The translations under genes were made by a program, and so were the position numbers. This document shows, in pieces, positions 7,652 through 17,208 of a DNA stretch of 64,000 nucleotides. A model generated the notes under the pieces. That model had not been told where the DNA came from. It was given only the letters and a program-made list of their open reading frames with translations, and made no database searches. This DNA comes from Nitratireductor pacificus pht-3B (GTDB lineage Bacteria; Pseudomonadota; Alphaproteobacteria; Rhizobiales; Rhizobiaceae). The stretch's first letter is position 1. Every line of letters begins with the position of its first letter. Where the stretch lies: contig NZ_AMRM01000006.1 in NCBI RefSeq assembly GCF_000300335.1, positions 124,001 through 188,000 on the forward strand, read 5' to 3'.

Positions 7652-8592
7652 ACGCCAGGGCATTGAAGTGGACGGCGGCGATCGTCGTTTCGCTCGGTCT
7701 GCACACCGCAGCAGGCGGCTTCGCCGTTTCGCGTTTTCCGGAGGCCGAAGTCGCCGGAGGCAGCACGACCGAGTTCGCCATCGCCGGCGATGCATTCGCC
7801 GACCAGGTGGCGTCGGGCGAAACGCTGGAGACGGTGGCCCCCGTCTCGCAAGACGCACCGGAAACGGTGCAACCGGACACCACCGCCGAGATCGCGCCCG
7901 AAGCCCCCGCAACGCTGGTGCGGAGCGACGTGGCGGAGGTCGCTCCGACCGTGACCGCGCAGGAAACGGCGATCCCGCAGCCTGCGGACACGCCGGAGCA
8001 GCCCGTCGAACAGGCGGAAACGGTCATGCCTGTTGAACAATCGGAAATGGTCGTCGCCGCACTCGATGCGCCGTTGCCCACGCCCCGGCCGGCCTACACG
8101 CCACCTAAGAAACCCAAGACCGCGAAGCAGACCGCGCCGCGCGAGACGCGCAAGGCGACCAGGAACACCCGCAAGCCGCCCAGTTCGGGATCGCGCGGCC
8201 GGGACGAGCAGGACGCCCGGCGCGGCAGCGCGACAAGCAGCCGGGACGCGGGAGAAACGGCGCGCGGACGGCAGACCGCGCGTGCCTCGCAAAGCGGCAA
8301 TGCCCGGGTTTCGAACTATCCGGGCAAGATCATCGCCAAACTGCGCCGTGCACGGCGCTATCCGAGTGAAGCCAAGCGAGAGCGGCTGCGCGGTCAGGTG
8401 CGTATCAGCTTCACCGTCACCAGCGGCGGCGCGGTGAGCAGCATCCGCGTCTTGCGCAGTTCCGGCTCGCCGATCCTCGACCGGGCGGCGCTCGACACGG
8501 TGCGCCGCGCCGCCCCCTTCCCGCCGATCCCCCAGGAGGCCCGCCGCTCAACCTGGCCCTTCGACGTGCCGATCGACTTTTCGACGCGGTAG
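7648..8592 (+). CDS. tonB: TonB-family energy-transducing protein
   Basis: Links the ExbB-ExbD motor to outer-membrane receptors. The 314-residue product has an uncleaved N-terminal membrane anchor (about 9-28). A long Pro/Glu-rich then basic spacer with PTPRPAYTPPKKPK follows (about 145-158). The C-terminal TonB domain is about residues 215-314, with YPGKIIAKLRRARRYPSEAK and VSSIRVLRSSGSPILDRAAL. It ends the receptor-energiser operon, overlapping the previous gene by 4 bp. The presence of hmuR in the same operon makes a dedicated heme TonB likely. Confidence 0.92.
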   Translation: MNARALKWTAAIVVSLGLHTAAGGFAVSRFPEAEVAGGSTTEFAIAGDAFADQVASGETLETVAPVSQDAPETVQPDTTAEIAPEAPATLVRSDVAEVAPTVTAQETAIPQPADTPEQPVEQAETVMPVEQSEMVVAALDAPLPTPRPAYTPPKKPKTAKQTAPRETRKATRNTRKPPSSGSRGRDEQDARRGSATSSRDAGETARGRQTARASQSGNARVSNYPGKIIAKLRRARRYPSEAKRERLRGQVRISFTVTSGGAVSSIRVLRSSGSPILDRAALDTVRRAAPFPPIPQEARRSTWPFDVPIDFSTR

Positions 8593-8698
8593 GAGAACGC
8601 GCAGGCACCAACCTGCGCGTGCCTCGCCTGGAGCGTTTGCAGTCAGGTGGAATCGCCCGACGCCCGCATAAACACGGAAAAACACGGAAAAACAATGA

Positions 8699-8743
8699 GA
8701 TAGACCCGTTGTGCGTTTCGATGAAACGATGAACGGGTCTATC
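8699..8743. terminator. Strong two-part hairpin between convergent tonB and putA
   Basis: Arms 8699-8710 and 8732-8743 pair perfectly over 12 bp (GATAGACCCGTT with its complement). Inside, CGTTTC and GAAACG (8714-8728) form a second stem. It lies between the tonB and putA 3' ends, so it probably ends transcription from both sides, although no long T run follows. Just upstream, 8672-8694 holds two tandem copies of an ACACGGAAAA unit. Confidence 0.6.
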
Positions 8744-8752
8744 GGAGAGCTT

Positions 8753-11700
8753 TCAGACCGCCGCAAGCAGGCTGGCATTGCCACCGGCCGCCGTGGTGTC
8801 GACGCAGATCGCCCGTTCATGCACATAGGCCGCCGGATAGAGCGCTTCCGTGATGAGCGGCACGATCGGGCCACTGCGCCCGGCCAGAGCGAGACGCAGG
8901 GCTCGTAGCCAGCCATCGTCCCCGCCGGCGGCAACGGCATCGAGCGGCAGGGACTTCAGGCTTGCCGGGTCGATGACGCCATCGGCGGCAGCGACTGGCA
9001 GCCCCTGGCCAAGCAGCGGCTTCAGGATGCGGGATGCGTCGGGGTGCACGGCAAGCACGACATTGCCCACCGCCAGCGCCTGAACCGCCTGCGCGAGCAG
9101 CGCCGGCTCGTCGGCGCCGAGGCACAGAACCGCACCACGCGGCGTCAGCATCAGCGTGTTGCCCTCGCCCGTCGGTCCCGGCAGGTCGACCGGCCCCTGG
9201 TCGAGCGCCGCAGCCGCGGCCATGGCCTCCGTCGCCTTGCCGCGCAGGAGCCGGCGCAGCGCTGCGAGACGGTCGCTGCGCCCAACCCATGCCCCGTCGC
9301 GCTGCGGCATCAGGCTTGCGACGAAATCGGTGGACAGAACCGAGCCTTCCGCGCTTGCCACCGTGTCCGGAATGGCCCGGCGGAAACGGCGCAGATAATG
9401 GGGGCCACCCGCCTTTGGGCCGGTTCCGGACAGGCCCTCGCCGCCGAAAGGCTGCGAGCCGACAATGGCGCCGATCTGATTCCGGTTGACGTAGATGTTG
9501 CCGGCATGGACGCGGTCGATGATGTGCTGGGCGCGCGCGTCGATGCGCGTGTGAAGCCCGAAGGTAAGACCGTAACCCTTTGCGTTGACGGCTGAAATCA
9601 CCTCGTCGATGGCATCGGCATCGAAGCTCGCCACATGCAGAACGGGGCCGAAAACCTCGCGTTCCAGCTCGTCGATGCCGGAAACCCTGAATGCTGCCGG
9701 CGCCACGTGTCGTCCACCCTGCGGCGCGTCGAGCGCGGTGATGAGACGCCCCTGGTCCGTCATCCGCCGGTTGTAGCCGGCGATGCCCTCCAGCGCCTCG
9801 CTGTCGATGACGGGGCCGACATCGGTGGAGATCTCCCACGGATCGCCGACCGTCAGCGCATGCATCGCGCCTTCCAGCATCTCAAGCACGCGCTTCTCCA
9901 CGTCCTTCTGGACGTAGAGCATGCGCAGGGCCGAGCAGCGCTGACCGGCGCTCTGGAAGGCGGAGGCGACGATGTCGCGCACCGCCTGCTCCGGCAGCGC
10001 GGTCGAATCGACGATCATGGCGTTCAGGCCGCCCGTCTCGGCGATCAGCATCGCGTCCGGCGCGGCATTGCGGGCAAGCTGCCCCTCGATCAGACGGGCC
10101 ACCTCGGTCGAGCCGGTGAAACAGACGCCGGCGATGCGCGGATCGGCGGTGAGCGGACCGCCCACCGTCGGGCCGTCGCCGGTCAGGAGCTGGATCACGT
10201 CCTGCGGGATGCCTGCCTCGTGCATCAATACCACGGCCCGCGCGGCGATCAGTGACGTCTGTTCGGCCGGCTTGGCGATCACCGTATTGCCGGTGACCAG
10301 CGCGGCGGCAATCTGCCCGGTGAAGATGGCGAGCGGGAAGTTCCAGGGGGAGATGCAGACGATGACGCCCCGCGCCGCGGTATCCTTCTCGGCCTGCCTC
10401 GCCTCATTGGCGTAGTAGCGCAGGAAGTCGACCGCCTCGCGCACTTCGGCGATGCCGTCAGCCAGCGTCTTGCCCGCCTCGCGCGTCGCCAGGGCGAAGA
10501 ACTCCGCCGCATGGGTCTCATACAGATCGGCGATGCCGCGCAGGATCGCCGCACGCTCGCCGACCGGCCGCGCCGCCCAGGCGGGTTGCGCCGCTAGCGC
10601 GAGGCCCACAGCCTCGGCCGCCTGTTCCTCGGTGGCGTCGCGCACGGTGCCGACCTGCTCCGACACGCTGGCCGGATTTGCAACGGGACGCGTCGCGCCC
10701 TTGCCCTTGGCCCGGGTGATCGGTTCGGCCTGCCAGGCGTGCGGCGCGGCAAAGGGCGCGCGCGCGCCGCCTCGAGCGCGGCCAGGGTCAGCGGATCCGT
10801 GATGTCCCAGCCCCGGGCGTTGACCCGGCCGGCGCCGAAAATCGCCTGCGGACGCTGGATCGCGGGATTGGTGGCGGGCTGTCCCTCGAGGCTCGCGAAG
10901 GGATCGCGGGCAATCGTCTCGGCGCTGACCGCCGTATCGACGATCTGGTGCACGAAGGAAGAGTTGGCGCCGTTCTCCAGCAGCCGGCGGACCAGATAGG
11001 CCAGCAGGTCCTGATGCGCGCCAACCGGCGCATAGATGCGGCAGCGCGTGCCCTCCCGCTTGCGGACAGCCTCGTGCAGCGCCTCGCCCATCCCGTGCAG
11101 GCGCTGGAACTCGAAAGCGGCGCGGTCGGGCGCCATGGCGAGGATCGCCGCCGCCGTATGGGCGTTGTGGGTGGCGAACTGCGGGTAGATGCGGTCTGTC
11201 ATGCCGATCAGCTTGCGCGCGCAGGCAATGTAGCTGACATCGGTGTTCACCTTTCGGGTGAACACCGGAAAGCCGTCCAGCCCCATCACCTGGGCGCGCT
11301 TGATCTCCGTGTCCCAGTAGGCGCCCTTGACGAGACGCACCATGATGCGCCGGTCGAGCCGCTCAGCCAGTTCGTAGAGCCAGTCGAGCACGTAGGGGGC
11401 GCGCGGCCCATAGGCCTGGACGACGACGCCGAAACCGTCCCAGCCGGCCAGCGCCTCGTCGGCCAGAACCGTCTCGATCACGTCGAGCGACAGGTCGAGC
11501 CGGTCCGCCTCCTCCGCGTCGATGTTGAGGCCCATGCGGGCGTCGCGCGCCGCCAGCGCGAGGCTTTTCAAGCGCTCGACCATGACCGGCAGCATCCGGG
11601 CCTTCTGTGCCTCCTCATAGCGCGGATGAAGCGCCGATAGCTTGACCGAGATGCCGGGATTGGCCCGGATGTCGTCGCGGTTCGAATGCCGCTTCAGGGC

Positions 11701-12366
11701 CGCGATCGCGTCCGCATAGGCCTTGTGGTAGCGCAGCGCGTCCGCTTCGGTGCGGGCCGCCTCGCCCAGCATGTCGTAGGAATAGGAATAGCCCTTCGCG
11801 ACCATGGACTGACCGCGCTTGATCGCCTCGTCGATGGTGCGGCCGAGGACGAACTGCTCGCCCATCTCGCGCATCGCCTTCGATACCGCCTTGCGGATGA
11901 CCGGCTCGCCCAGCCGACGCACGAGGCCGCGGAGGGTCGCCTCGACGCCCTCGCCTTCCTCGTCCAGGACGCGCCCGGTCAGCATCAGCGCCCAGGTGGA
12001 GGCGTTGACGAAGATCGAGGCCGATTCACCCGAATGCGCCGACCAGTCATGCGGCGCGATCTTGTCGCGGATCAGGTCGTCCATGGTCTCGGCGTCGGGG
12101 ACGCGCAACAGCGCCTCGGCGAGGCACATCAGCGCGACGCCCTCGCGCGTCGACAGCCCGTATTCCGAGAGGAACGCCTCCATCAGATGCATGTCGCCCG
12201 AGCCACGCACGGCGCGCACCAGCTCGGCGGCGTCCGCCGATATCGCCTGCCGGTCGGCCTGCGACAGGGCCGCGAGCCGCACCAGATCGTCCACGGCCCG
12301 CGCCTCGTCGGCCAGGTAATGGGCGCGGATGGTGTCTCGTCTTCCGGCAGGGGCAGTGTTTGGCAT
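8753..12366 (-). pseudogene. putA: putA: proline dehydrogenase / P5C dehydrogenase, broken by a frameshift
   Basis: Bifunctional flavoenzyme oxidising proline to glutamate, about 1,200 codons in total, matching type-B PutA (Sinorhizobium type). The N-terminal frame (start ATG 12366, GAGG upstream) carries the PRODH barrel: RLVKGAYWDTEIK, YPQFATHNAHT, CRIYAPVGAHQDLLAYL. The C-terminal frame (down to 8753) carries the aldehyde dehydrogenase: SPWNFPLAIFTGQIAAAL, the GFCFTGSTEV-like CFTGSTEVA, ETGGLNA and SAGQRCSALR (catalytic Cys). The two frames meet at a run of six GC pairs (10756-10767). One GC fewer would restore a single frame, as would a -1 slip. It may be an assembly error, a slippage allele or true inactivation. 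The protein is otherwise undegraded. Confidence 0.9.
10756..10767. repeat. GC-dinucleotide run at the putA frame junction
   Basis: Twelve bases of alternating G and C (six GC units) lie exactly where the putA reading frame changes. Upstream on the minus strand the frame reads LTLAALEAARA; downstream the continuing homology reads PFAAPHAWQAEPITRAKGKG. Simple GC runs like this are prone to replication slippage and to sequencing error. Five units would give an intact gene. Confidence 0.85.
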
Positions 12367-12529
12367 GGGGACCTCGAACGATTTTTGCGGGCCGCGCGGA
12401 CTGCACGGCACTGGTTTCGGCCGCAACATAACACAGCCGCTGCACCGCTTCGGGCTGTATGATTGCGCATGGCAGGTAATTTGGACTAAGTTTTGGACGC
12501 AATCATTCTCAATGAGACCTCATTTCCCC
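12367..12529. promoter_or_regulatory. Divergent putA / putR intergenic region
   Basis: The 163 bp between the putA start and the divergent Lrp-type gene must hold both promoters. The stretch near 12475-12515 is the most AT-rich part (around TAATTTGGACTAAG and AATCATTCTCAATGAG) and is the likely binding area for the regulator, by analogy with divergent putA/putR pairs. I see no perfect palindrome that would define an operator. Confidence 0.4.
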
Positions 12530-12982
12530 ATGTCAACAGAACGAATAGACCGCATCGACCGCAACATTCTCGACGCGCTGACGCAGGACGGGCGCCTGTC
12601 CATCGCGGAACTGGCGCGCCGGGTCGGCCTGTCCAAGACGCCGGTTCAGGCGCGACTGCGCCGGCTGGAGAAGGAAGGCTATATCCGCGGCTATTCCGCG
12701 ATCATCGACCGGGCGCGCATCGGCGAGGGTCACATCGCCTTCGTGCAGGTGGAACTGTCCGACACGCGCTCCTCGGCGCTCGCTGCCTTCAACAAGGCGG
12801 TGCTCGCGGTGCCGGAGATCGAGCAGTGCCACATGACCGCCGCCGGCTTCGATTATCTCCTGAAGGTGCGCACGCGCGACATCGCCAGCTACCGGAAGAT
12901 TCTCGGCGAGAAGATCTCCGCCCTGCCGCACGTGGCGCGCACATCGACATTCGTCACCATGGAAACGGTCAAGGACCGCTAG
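12530..12982 (+). CDS. putR: Lrp/AsnC-family regulator of putA (PutR)
   Basis: Transcription factor expected to activate putA when proline is present. From the ATG at 12530 it has 150 residues. An N-terminal winged helix-turn-helix (about 5-60; DRIDRNILDALTQDGRLSIA and VGLSKTPVQARLRRLEKEG) precedes a C-terminal RAM ligand-binding domain (about 65-145; GEGHIAFVQVELSD and HMTAAGFDYLLKVRT). It is divergent from putA, the classic arrangement. Longer in-frame starts (for example 12512) exist, but the family start matches MSTERIDRIDRN. Its TAG stop overlaps the TAG of the convergent peroxidase gene. Confidence 0.92.
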   Translation: MSTERIDRIDRNILDALTQDGRLSIAELARRVGLSKTPVQARLRRLEKEGYIRGYSAIIDRARIGEGHIAFVQVELSDTRSSALAAFNKAVLAVPEIEQCHMTAAGFDYLLKVRTRDIASYRKILGEKISALPHVARTSTFVTMETVKDR

Positions 12983-14190
12983 GGTATCGGGTCGAGGGTC
13001 TTCAGGAAGGCGATCAGGGCCTTGCGGCCGCGCTCGGTGAAGACCACGCCGCGCAGCTCGCTCGTGCCGGACGGCGCATCGGGTGCCCGGCTGTAGTGAT
13101 CGATCACCGCGTCGAGCGTGGCGATCTGGCCGGCATGCATATAGGGCGGCCGGCTCGCGGCACCGCGCAGCGACGGGGTCTTGTAGGCCCGCTCCATCGC
13201 AGGATCGTCGGACCGCATGAAGCGGAGCGCGGTGCAGGCCGCCGCCGGTGCATCGCTGAAGGTGCCGAAGCAGTTGAACGGATCGGCGGCCAGTTCCGCG
13301 ACGGCCCCGGCGCGGCCCCGATCGGGCGGCGCGCCGGCAAGCGCCGGCACGCCCGTATTGTGAAAATGATCGTCGGTTAAGCGCGGCCCGTTGTGGCATT
13401 CAAGGCAGTTCGCCTTGCCGATGAAGAGCCTTAGCCCCTCGCGCTCCAGCGGCGTGAAGGCGGCGATGCCTGCCGGCTCCTCCCCCTTACCCACCGCCTC
13501 GGCGAACAGGTCGAAGCGTGTCCGCGGCGGATGGATCGTCCGTTCGAATGCCGCGAGCGCCTTGCCGATATTGGCGAAGACCCGATCCACCGCCCGGCGA
13601 TCCTCCTCGGACATCGCCTGCCAGGCGGCCTGCTGGGCGGGCGAGCCTTTCGGCCCCGCCTCGGCGGGAAGATGCGCCAGCGGCGGCAACGGGCCGAAGA
13701 TCGCGCCATAGCGATCCCCGTGGGCATCGGCGACATGGTGGGCGAACGCGGTTCGATTGCCCGCATGCTCGCGCGGGTCCTCGAGGGGCGCGAGCGCCTG
13801 CGCCCAGAAACTGTCGCGCCGTCCGTCCCAGAACAGGAACGGGCTCCAGCCGACGCCGGCGAGCGGCATGGTGCGGCGGTCCGTCCGCGCGACCCCGACG
13901 CCGCGCGGCAGGTGGTCCTGAAACTGGCGCTCGGCCTTGTGACAGGTGGCGCAGGAGATGTCGCCGCCGCCGCTCAGCCCGGCATCGAAGAACAGGGTTT
14001 TGCCAAAAGCGGCTGCCGGCGGGTCGTCCGCGAAGCGGTTGCTCGGATCGTCCGGCAGAGGCGACAGCTCGGCGAGCGACAGGGAGCGGATGATCTTCCT
14101 TTCGTCGTCGCTGAAATCATCCGGCCCGCAGGCCGCCAGGATCAGGCTCGCCAGCAGCGCCGCGACAGCCGCTCCCGCGCGCGGCGCCAT
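12979..14190 (-). CDS. Di-heme cytochrome c peroxidase / MauG-family lipoprotein
   Basis: Periplasmic di-heme enzyme of the CcpA/MauG family. Canonical members reduce hydrogen peroxide; MauG members oxidise protein substrates. The 403-residue product starts with a lipoprotein signal (SLILAACGP, lipid-modified C21). It has two c-type heme sites, CATCH at 80-84 and CLECH near 262, and a distal region with AYKTPSLRGAA. It lies 2 bp after a small YtkA/FixH-like gene on the same strand, so the two are probably one unit. The actual substrate cannot be read from sequence. Confidence 0.88.
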   Translation of the reverse strand: MAPRAGAAVAALLASLILAACGPDDFSDDERKIIRSLSLAELSPLPDDPSNRFADDPPAAAFGKTLFFDAGLSGGGDISCATCHKAERQFQDHLPRGVGVARTDRRTMPLAGVGWSPFLFWDGRRDSFWAQALAPLEDPREHAGNRTAFAHHVADAHGDRYGAIFGPLPPLAHLPAEAGPKGSPAQQAAWQAMSEEDRRAVDRVFANIGKALAAFERTIHPPRTRFDLFAEAVGKGEEPAGIAAFTPLEREGLRLFIGKANCLECHNGPRLTDDHFHNTGVPALAGAPPDRGRAGAVAELAADPFNCFGTFSDAPAAACTALRFMRSDDPAMERAYKTPSLRGAASRPPYMHAGQIATLDAVIDHYSRAPDAPSGTSELRGVVFTERGRKALIAFLKTLDPIP

Positions 14191-14192
14191 CG

Positions 14193-14648
14193 CTACAGCT
14201 CGAGATTGAACACCGCCGAATCGTCGCCCGGCGGCGCGCTGATCGCGATGCGGATCTCCCAGTGGCCGCCCATGTTGAAACGCATGCCTTCAATCCGGTA
14301 GCGGCCCTCGCCGAGATTCTCTGAGACCTGCGGCGCGGTCGGGAGGCCATGGCCGTGCGCCGGCATCCCGCCATCGATCAGGATGGTCGCGTCGCTGACC
14401 GGCGCGCCCTCCGGGGTCGTCAGGCTCAGCACCCACGAATGGGTCTCGCCGACCGGGACCGGCTCGACATCCGTCTCGAACATCACCTGATAAAGCCCGT
14501 CAGCGCTGACCGTGTTGTACGAAACGTCGATCTCGGGCGGCGGCGGCGCGAGCAGTTTCCAGCCCGCATAGACGGCAAGCACGGCGACCAGAACGCCCAG
14601 AACGGACCTCATGACACGGCGGCTTCCGGTCGCTGGCTGCGCTGGCAT
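14193..14648 (-). CDS. Membrane-anchored YtkA/FixH-like domain protein
   Basis: A 151-residue protein with an N-terminal membrane anchor (MRSVLGVLVAVLAVYAGW region) and a periplasmic immunoglobulin-like domain of the YtkA/FixH type. The domain has the hallmark GGMPAHGHGLPT (about residues 90-101) and GRYRIEGMRFNMGGHWEI. Such His/Met-rich domains often occur near copper or cytochrome proteins. I choose the ATG at 14648: GGAGG lies 6 bases upstream, whereas the ATG at 14654 directly abuts that site. Its place 2 bp before the di-heme peroxidase suggests a joint function, inferred only. Confidence 0.8.
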   Translation of the reverse strand: MPAQPATGSRRVMRSVLGVLVAVLAVYAGWKLLAPPPPEIDVSYNTVSADGLYQVMFETDVEPVPVGETHSWVLSLTTPEGAPVSDATILIDGGMPAHGHGLPTAPQVSENLGEGRYRIEGMRFNMGGHWEIRIAISAPPGDDSAVFNLEL

Positions 14649-14732
14649 TCTCATCCTCCGATTCGCTCAGGCGTCATCTAACCCAGCGTCAGGCGAATAG
14701 GCCATAGAGGTCCGGCAGGAAAACGCTTCCGT

Positions 14733-16190
14733 TCAGAGGCCGAGGCCGCCGATGCAGACATATTTGGTGTCGAGATAGTCATCGATGCCCTGGTGGCCGC
14801 CCTCCTTGCCGAGACCCGATTCCTTCAGGCCGCCAAAGGGCGCCTCCACCGTCGTGATGATGCCTTCGTTGACGCCGACCAGGCCGTATCTCAGCCCTTC
14901 CATGACGCGGAAGGCACGACCCAGATCACCCGTGTAGAAATAGCAGGCCAGGCCGTACACCGTATCGTTGGCGAGACTGACCGCTTCTTCCTCCGTCTCG
15001 AAGCGGAAGACGGGCGCGACGGGGCCAAAAATCTCCTCCTGCATGAAGCGCATGTCCGGCGTGGCATCGGAAATCACGGTCGGCTGGAAGAAGGTGCCGC
15101 CCAGTGCATGGCGCGCGCCGCCGGCCACAACCTTGCCGCCCTTTTTGGTGGCATCGCCGATCAGTTCCTCGACCTTGGCGACCGCGTTGTCGTCGATCAG
15201 CGGGCCCTGCTGCGTCCCCTCGTCCATGCCGGGACCGACGCGTAGCTTTTCGGCCTCCGCCGCCAGCCGCTCGACAAAGCGGTCGTAGATGCCGGCCTGC
15301 ACGAAGAAGCGGTTCGTGCAGACGCAGGTCTGGCCGGAATTGCGGTATTTTGCGGCGACGGCGCCTTCGACCGCCCGGTCGATATCCGCATCGTCGAAGA
15401 CCAGGAACGGCGCGTTGCCGCCAAGCTCCATCGAAACCTTCTTCACCGTGCCGGCGGTCTTCCGGATCAGCGTCTTGCCGACCTCGGTCGAGCCGGTGAA
15501 GGTGATCTTGCGCACGAGCGGGTTTGTGCAGAGTTCATCGCCGATCTCGGAGGCCGAACCGGTGACGATGTTCACGACGCCGTTCGGAAAGCCCACCTCC
15601 TCGCACAGAACGCCCCAGGCGAGCCCCGAATAGGGCGTCTGGGAGGCGGGCTTGGCCACCGCCGTGCAGCCTGCGGCGAGCGCCGGCCCGAGCTTGCGGG
15701 CGAGCATGGAGGACGGGAAATTCCATGGCGTCACGGCGCCGACGACGCCGACCGGTTCGCGGGTGACGAGGATACGTCGGTCGGCCCAGGGAGACGGGAC
15801 CAAATCGCCATAGACCCGCCTGCCCTCCTCGGCATACCAGAGCACATAGGCGGCCGACATGCCGACCTCGCCCTTGGCCTCGGCGAAGGACTTGCCCTGT
15901 TCGAGCACGAGAAGCTCTGCGAGCGCTTTCTGATTGTCCATGATCGCGTCATGCAGCTTGCGCAGCAGCTTCGCGCGGTGATCGGCGGACGTCTTCTTCC
16001 ATGAGTGGAAGGCGCGCTTTGCCGCCTCGATGGCGCGCCGGGTTTCGGCCTCGCCGCAGCGCGGCACCGTGCCGATCGCCGATCCCGTCGCCGGGTTCAC
16101 CACATCGATGGTCGCGCCCGAATCGGCCCCGACCCAGTCGCCGTCGATGAAATTCGCCTGACGCATGAAATGACTGATCTTCTGCAGCAT
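14733..16190 (-). CDS. gabD: NAD(P)-dependent succinate-semialdehyde dehydrogenase
   Basis: Oxidises succinate semialdehyde to succinate, the last step of 4-aminobutyrate breakdown. The 485-residue protein is of normal GabD length and closely resembles the family: NFIDGDWVGADSG at the start, TPWNFPSSMLARKLGPALAA, FTGSTEVGK, the general base in ELGGNAPFLVF, and the catalytic cysteine in NSGQTCVCTNRF. The ATG at 16190 has GGAGAAG about 5 bases upstream. An AEC carrier gene lies 73 bp upstream on the same strand. No 4-aminobutyrate transaminase is adjacent; the class III transaminase at 37-38.5 kb is a possible but unproven partner. Confidence 0.9.
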   Translation of the reverse strand: MLQKISHFMRQANFIDGDWVGADSGATIDVVNPATGSAIGTVPRCGEAETRRAIEAAKRAFHSWKKTSADHRAKLLRKLHDAIMDNQKALAELLVLEQGKSFAEAKGEVGMSAAYVLWYAEEGRRVYGDLVPSPWADRRILVTREPVGVVGAVTPWNFPSSMLARKLGPALAAGCTAVAKPASQTPYSGLAWGVLCEEVGFPNGVVNIVTGSASEIGDELCTNPLVRKITFTGSTEVGKTLIRKTAGTVKKVSMELGGNAPFLVFDDADIDRAVEGAVAAKYRNSGQTCVCTNRFFVQAGIYDRFVERLAAEAEKLRVGPGMDEGTQQGPLIDDNAVAKVEELIGDATKKGGKVVAGGARHALGGTFFQPTVISDATPDMRFMQEEIFGPVAPVFRFETEEEAVSLANDTVYGLACYFYTGDLGRAFRVMEGLRYGLVGVNEGIITTVEAPFGGLKESGLGKEGGHQGIDDYLDTKYVCIGGLGL

Positions 16191-16263
16191 GGACTTCTCC
16201 TTCCGATCGTGGGGCCTTCGTGCGGAGCGCTTCTCCCTCGGGCGCCCGGACGGTCCGCCCCGC

Positions 16264-17208
16264 TTAAGGATAGACCCAATGAACCGCCGACAGCCAGAAA
16301 GCCGTGGTGACGACGGCAAACAACGTTCCGATGGTCATCGAATTGCTGGCGAGCGCCTGCCCCGTGCCGAAGCGGTTGGCGATCAGATAGGGGTTCACCC
16401 CGGACGGCAGGGATGCCGCCGCAACGACCACCTGCGCGCTCAACAGCGGCAGGCCAAGCATCTTGGCCATCGCCAGGGCAACGGCCGGCATCAGGAAAAG
16501 TTTCAGCCCCGCGATGACGAGCGCCGGGCGGATGTCGCCCGAGATGCCGAACTTGCGCAGGCCGAGCCCCATGGCGAACAGCGCGGTCGGGCCGGCGATG
16601 TTGGCCAGCGCATCGACGAAGCGGGTGCCGAGCGCCGGCATTTCGAGGCCGGAGAAGCGCCAGGCCAGCCCGGCGAGGATGCCGATGATCAGCGGGCTGG
16701 AGAAGAGATTGACGACGAACTCGCGCGCCAGCTGCAGGAAACCGCCATTGCCGCTGCGTCCGACCAGCGCGAACAGCAGGATCGACATGCCCATCATGAT
16801 CGGCAGATGGATCGAGATGATCAGCGACAAAATCTCGAAGCCGCTCTGGCCATAAACGCCGAGCATGAAGGGAATGCCGAGCAGCACCAGGTTCGAGAAG
16901 CTGGTGGACAGGCCGGCGACGACACCCGCCCGCGCGTCGCGGCCGAAGACGCGTGTGATGATCAACTGCCCTGCGATCCAGGCCACCGCGATAGCGCTGA
17001 AATAGGCGATCCACAGATGCCAGGGCACATGGCCGTCGAAACCGGCGCCGGCCATGGTCCGGAACAAGAGCAGCGGTACGGCGACGGAGATGGCGAAATC
17101 GGTCAGCGCATCGCCTACCTGCGGCTTCAACAGGCCGATCCAGCCGGCCAGATAGCCGAATGCGACGAGACCAAAAACGAAGGAGACGGTTTCAACCAAT
17201 GGAGACAT
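16264..17208 (-). CDS. AEC-family transporter
   Basis: Inner-membrane carrier of the auxin efflux carrier family, 314 residues with about ten predicted membrane segments in two halves. Characteristic features are an early glycine-rich helix pair (SFVFGLVAFGYLAGW), STSFSNLVLLGIPFMLGVYG near residue 105, and the C-terminal AAASLPSGVNPYLIANRFG and SMTIGTLFAVVTTAFW. Bacterial members carry dicarboxylates such as malate or malonate, but the substrate here is unknown. It lies immediately upstream of gabD on the same strand, which may point to a related organic acid. Confidence 0.88.
   Translation of the reverse strand: MSPLVETVSFVFGLVAFGYLAGWIGLLKPQVGDALTDFAISVAVPLLLFRTMAGAGFDGHVPWHLWIAYFSAIAVAWIAGQLIITRVFGRDARAGVVAGLSTSFSNLVLLGIPFMLGVYGQSGFEILSLIISIHLPIMMGMSILLFALVGRSGNGGFLQLAREFVVNLFSSPLIIGILAGLAWRFSGLEMPALGTRFVDALANIAGPTALFAMGLGLRKFGISGDIRPALVIAGLKLFLMPAVALAMAKMLGLPLLSAQVVVAAASLPSGVNPYLIANRFGTGQALASNSMTIGTLFAVVTTAFWLSAVHWVYP

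Noticed and set aside
6166-8292. Long open frame on the strand opposite exbB-exbD-tonB
   Set aside because: Low-complexity Arg/Ala sequence mirroring four well-supported genes; no homology or ribosome site.
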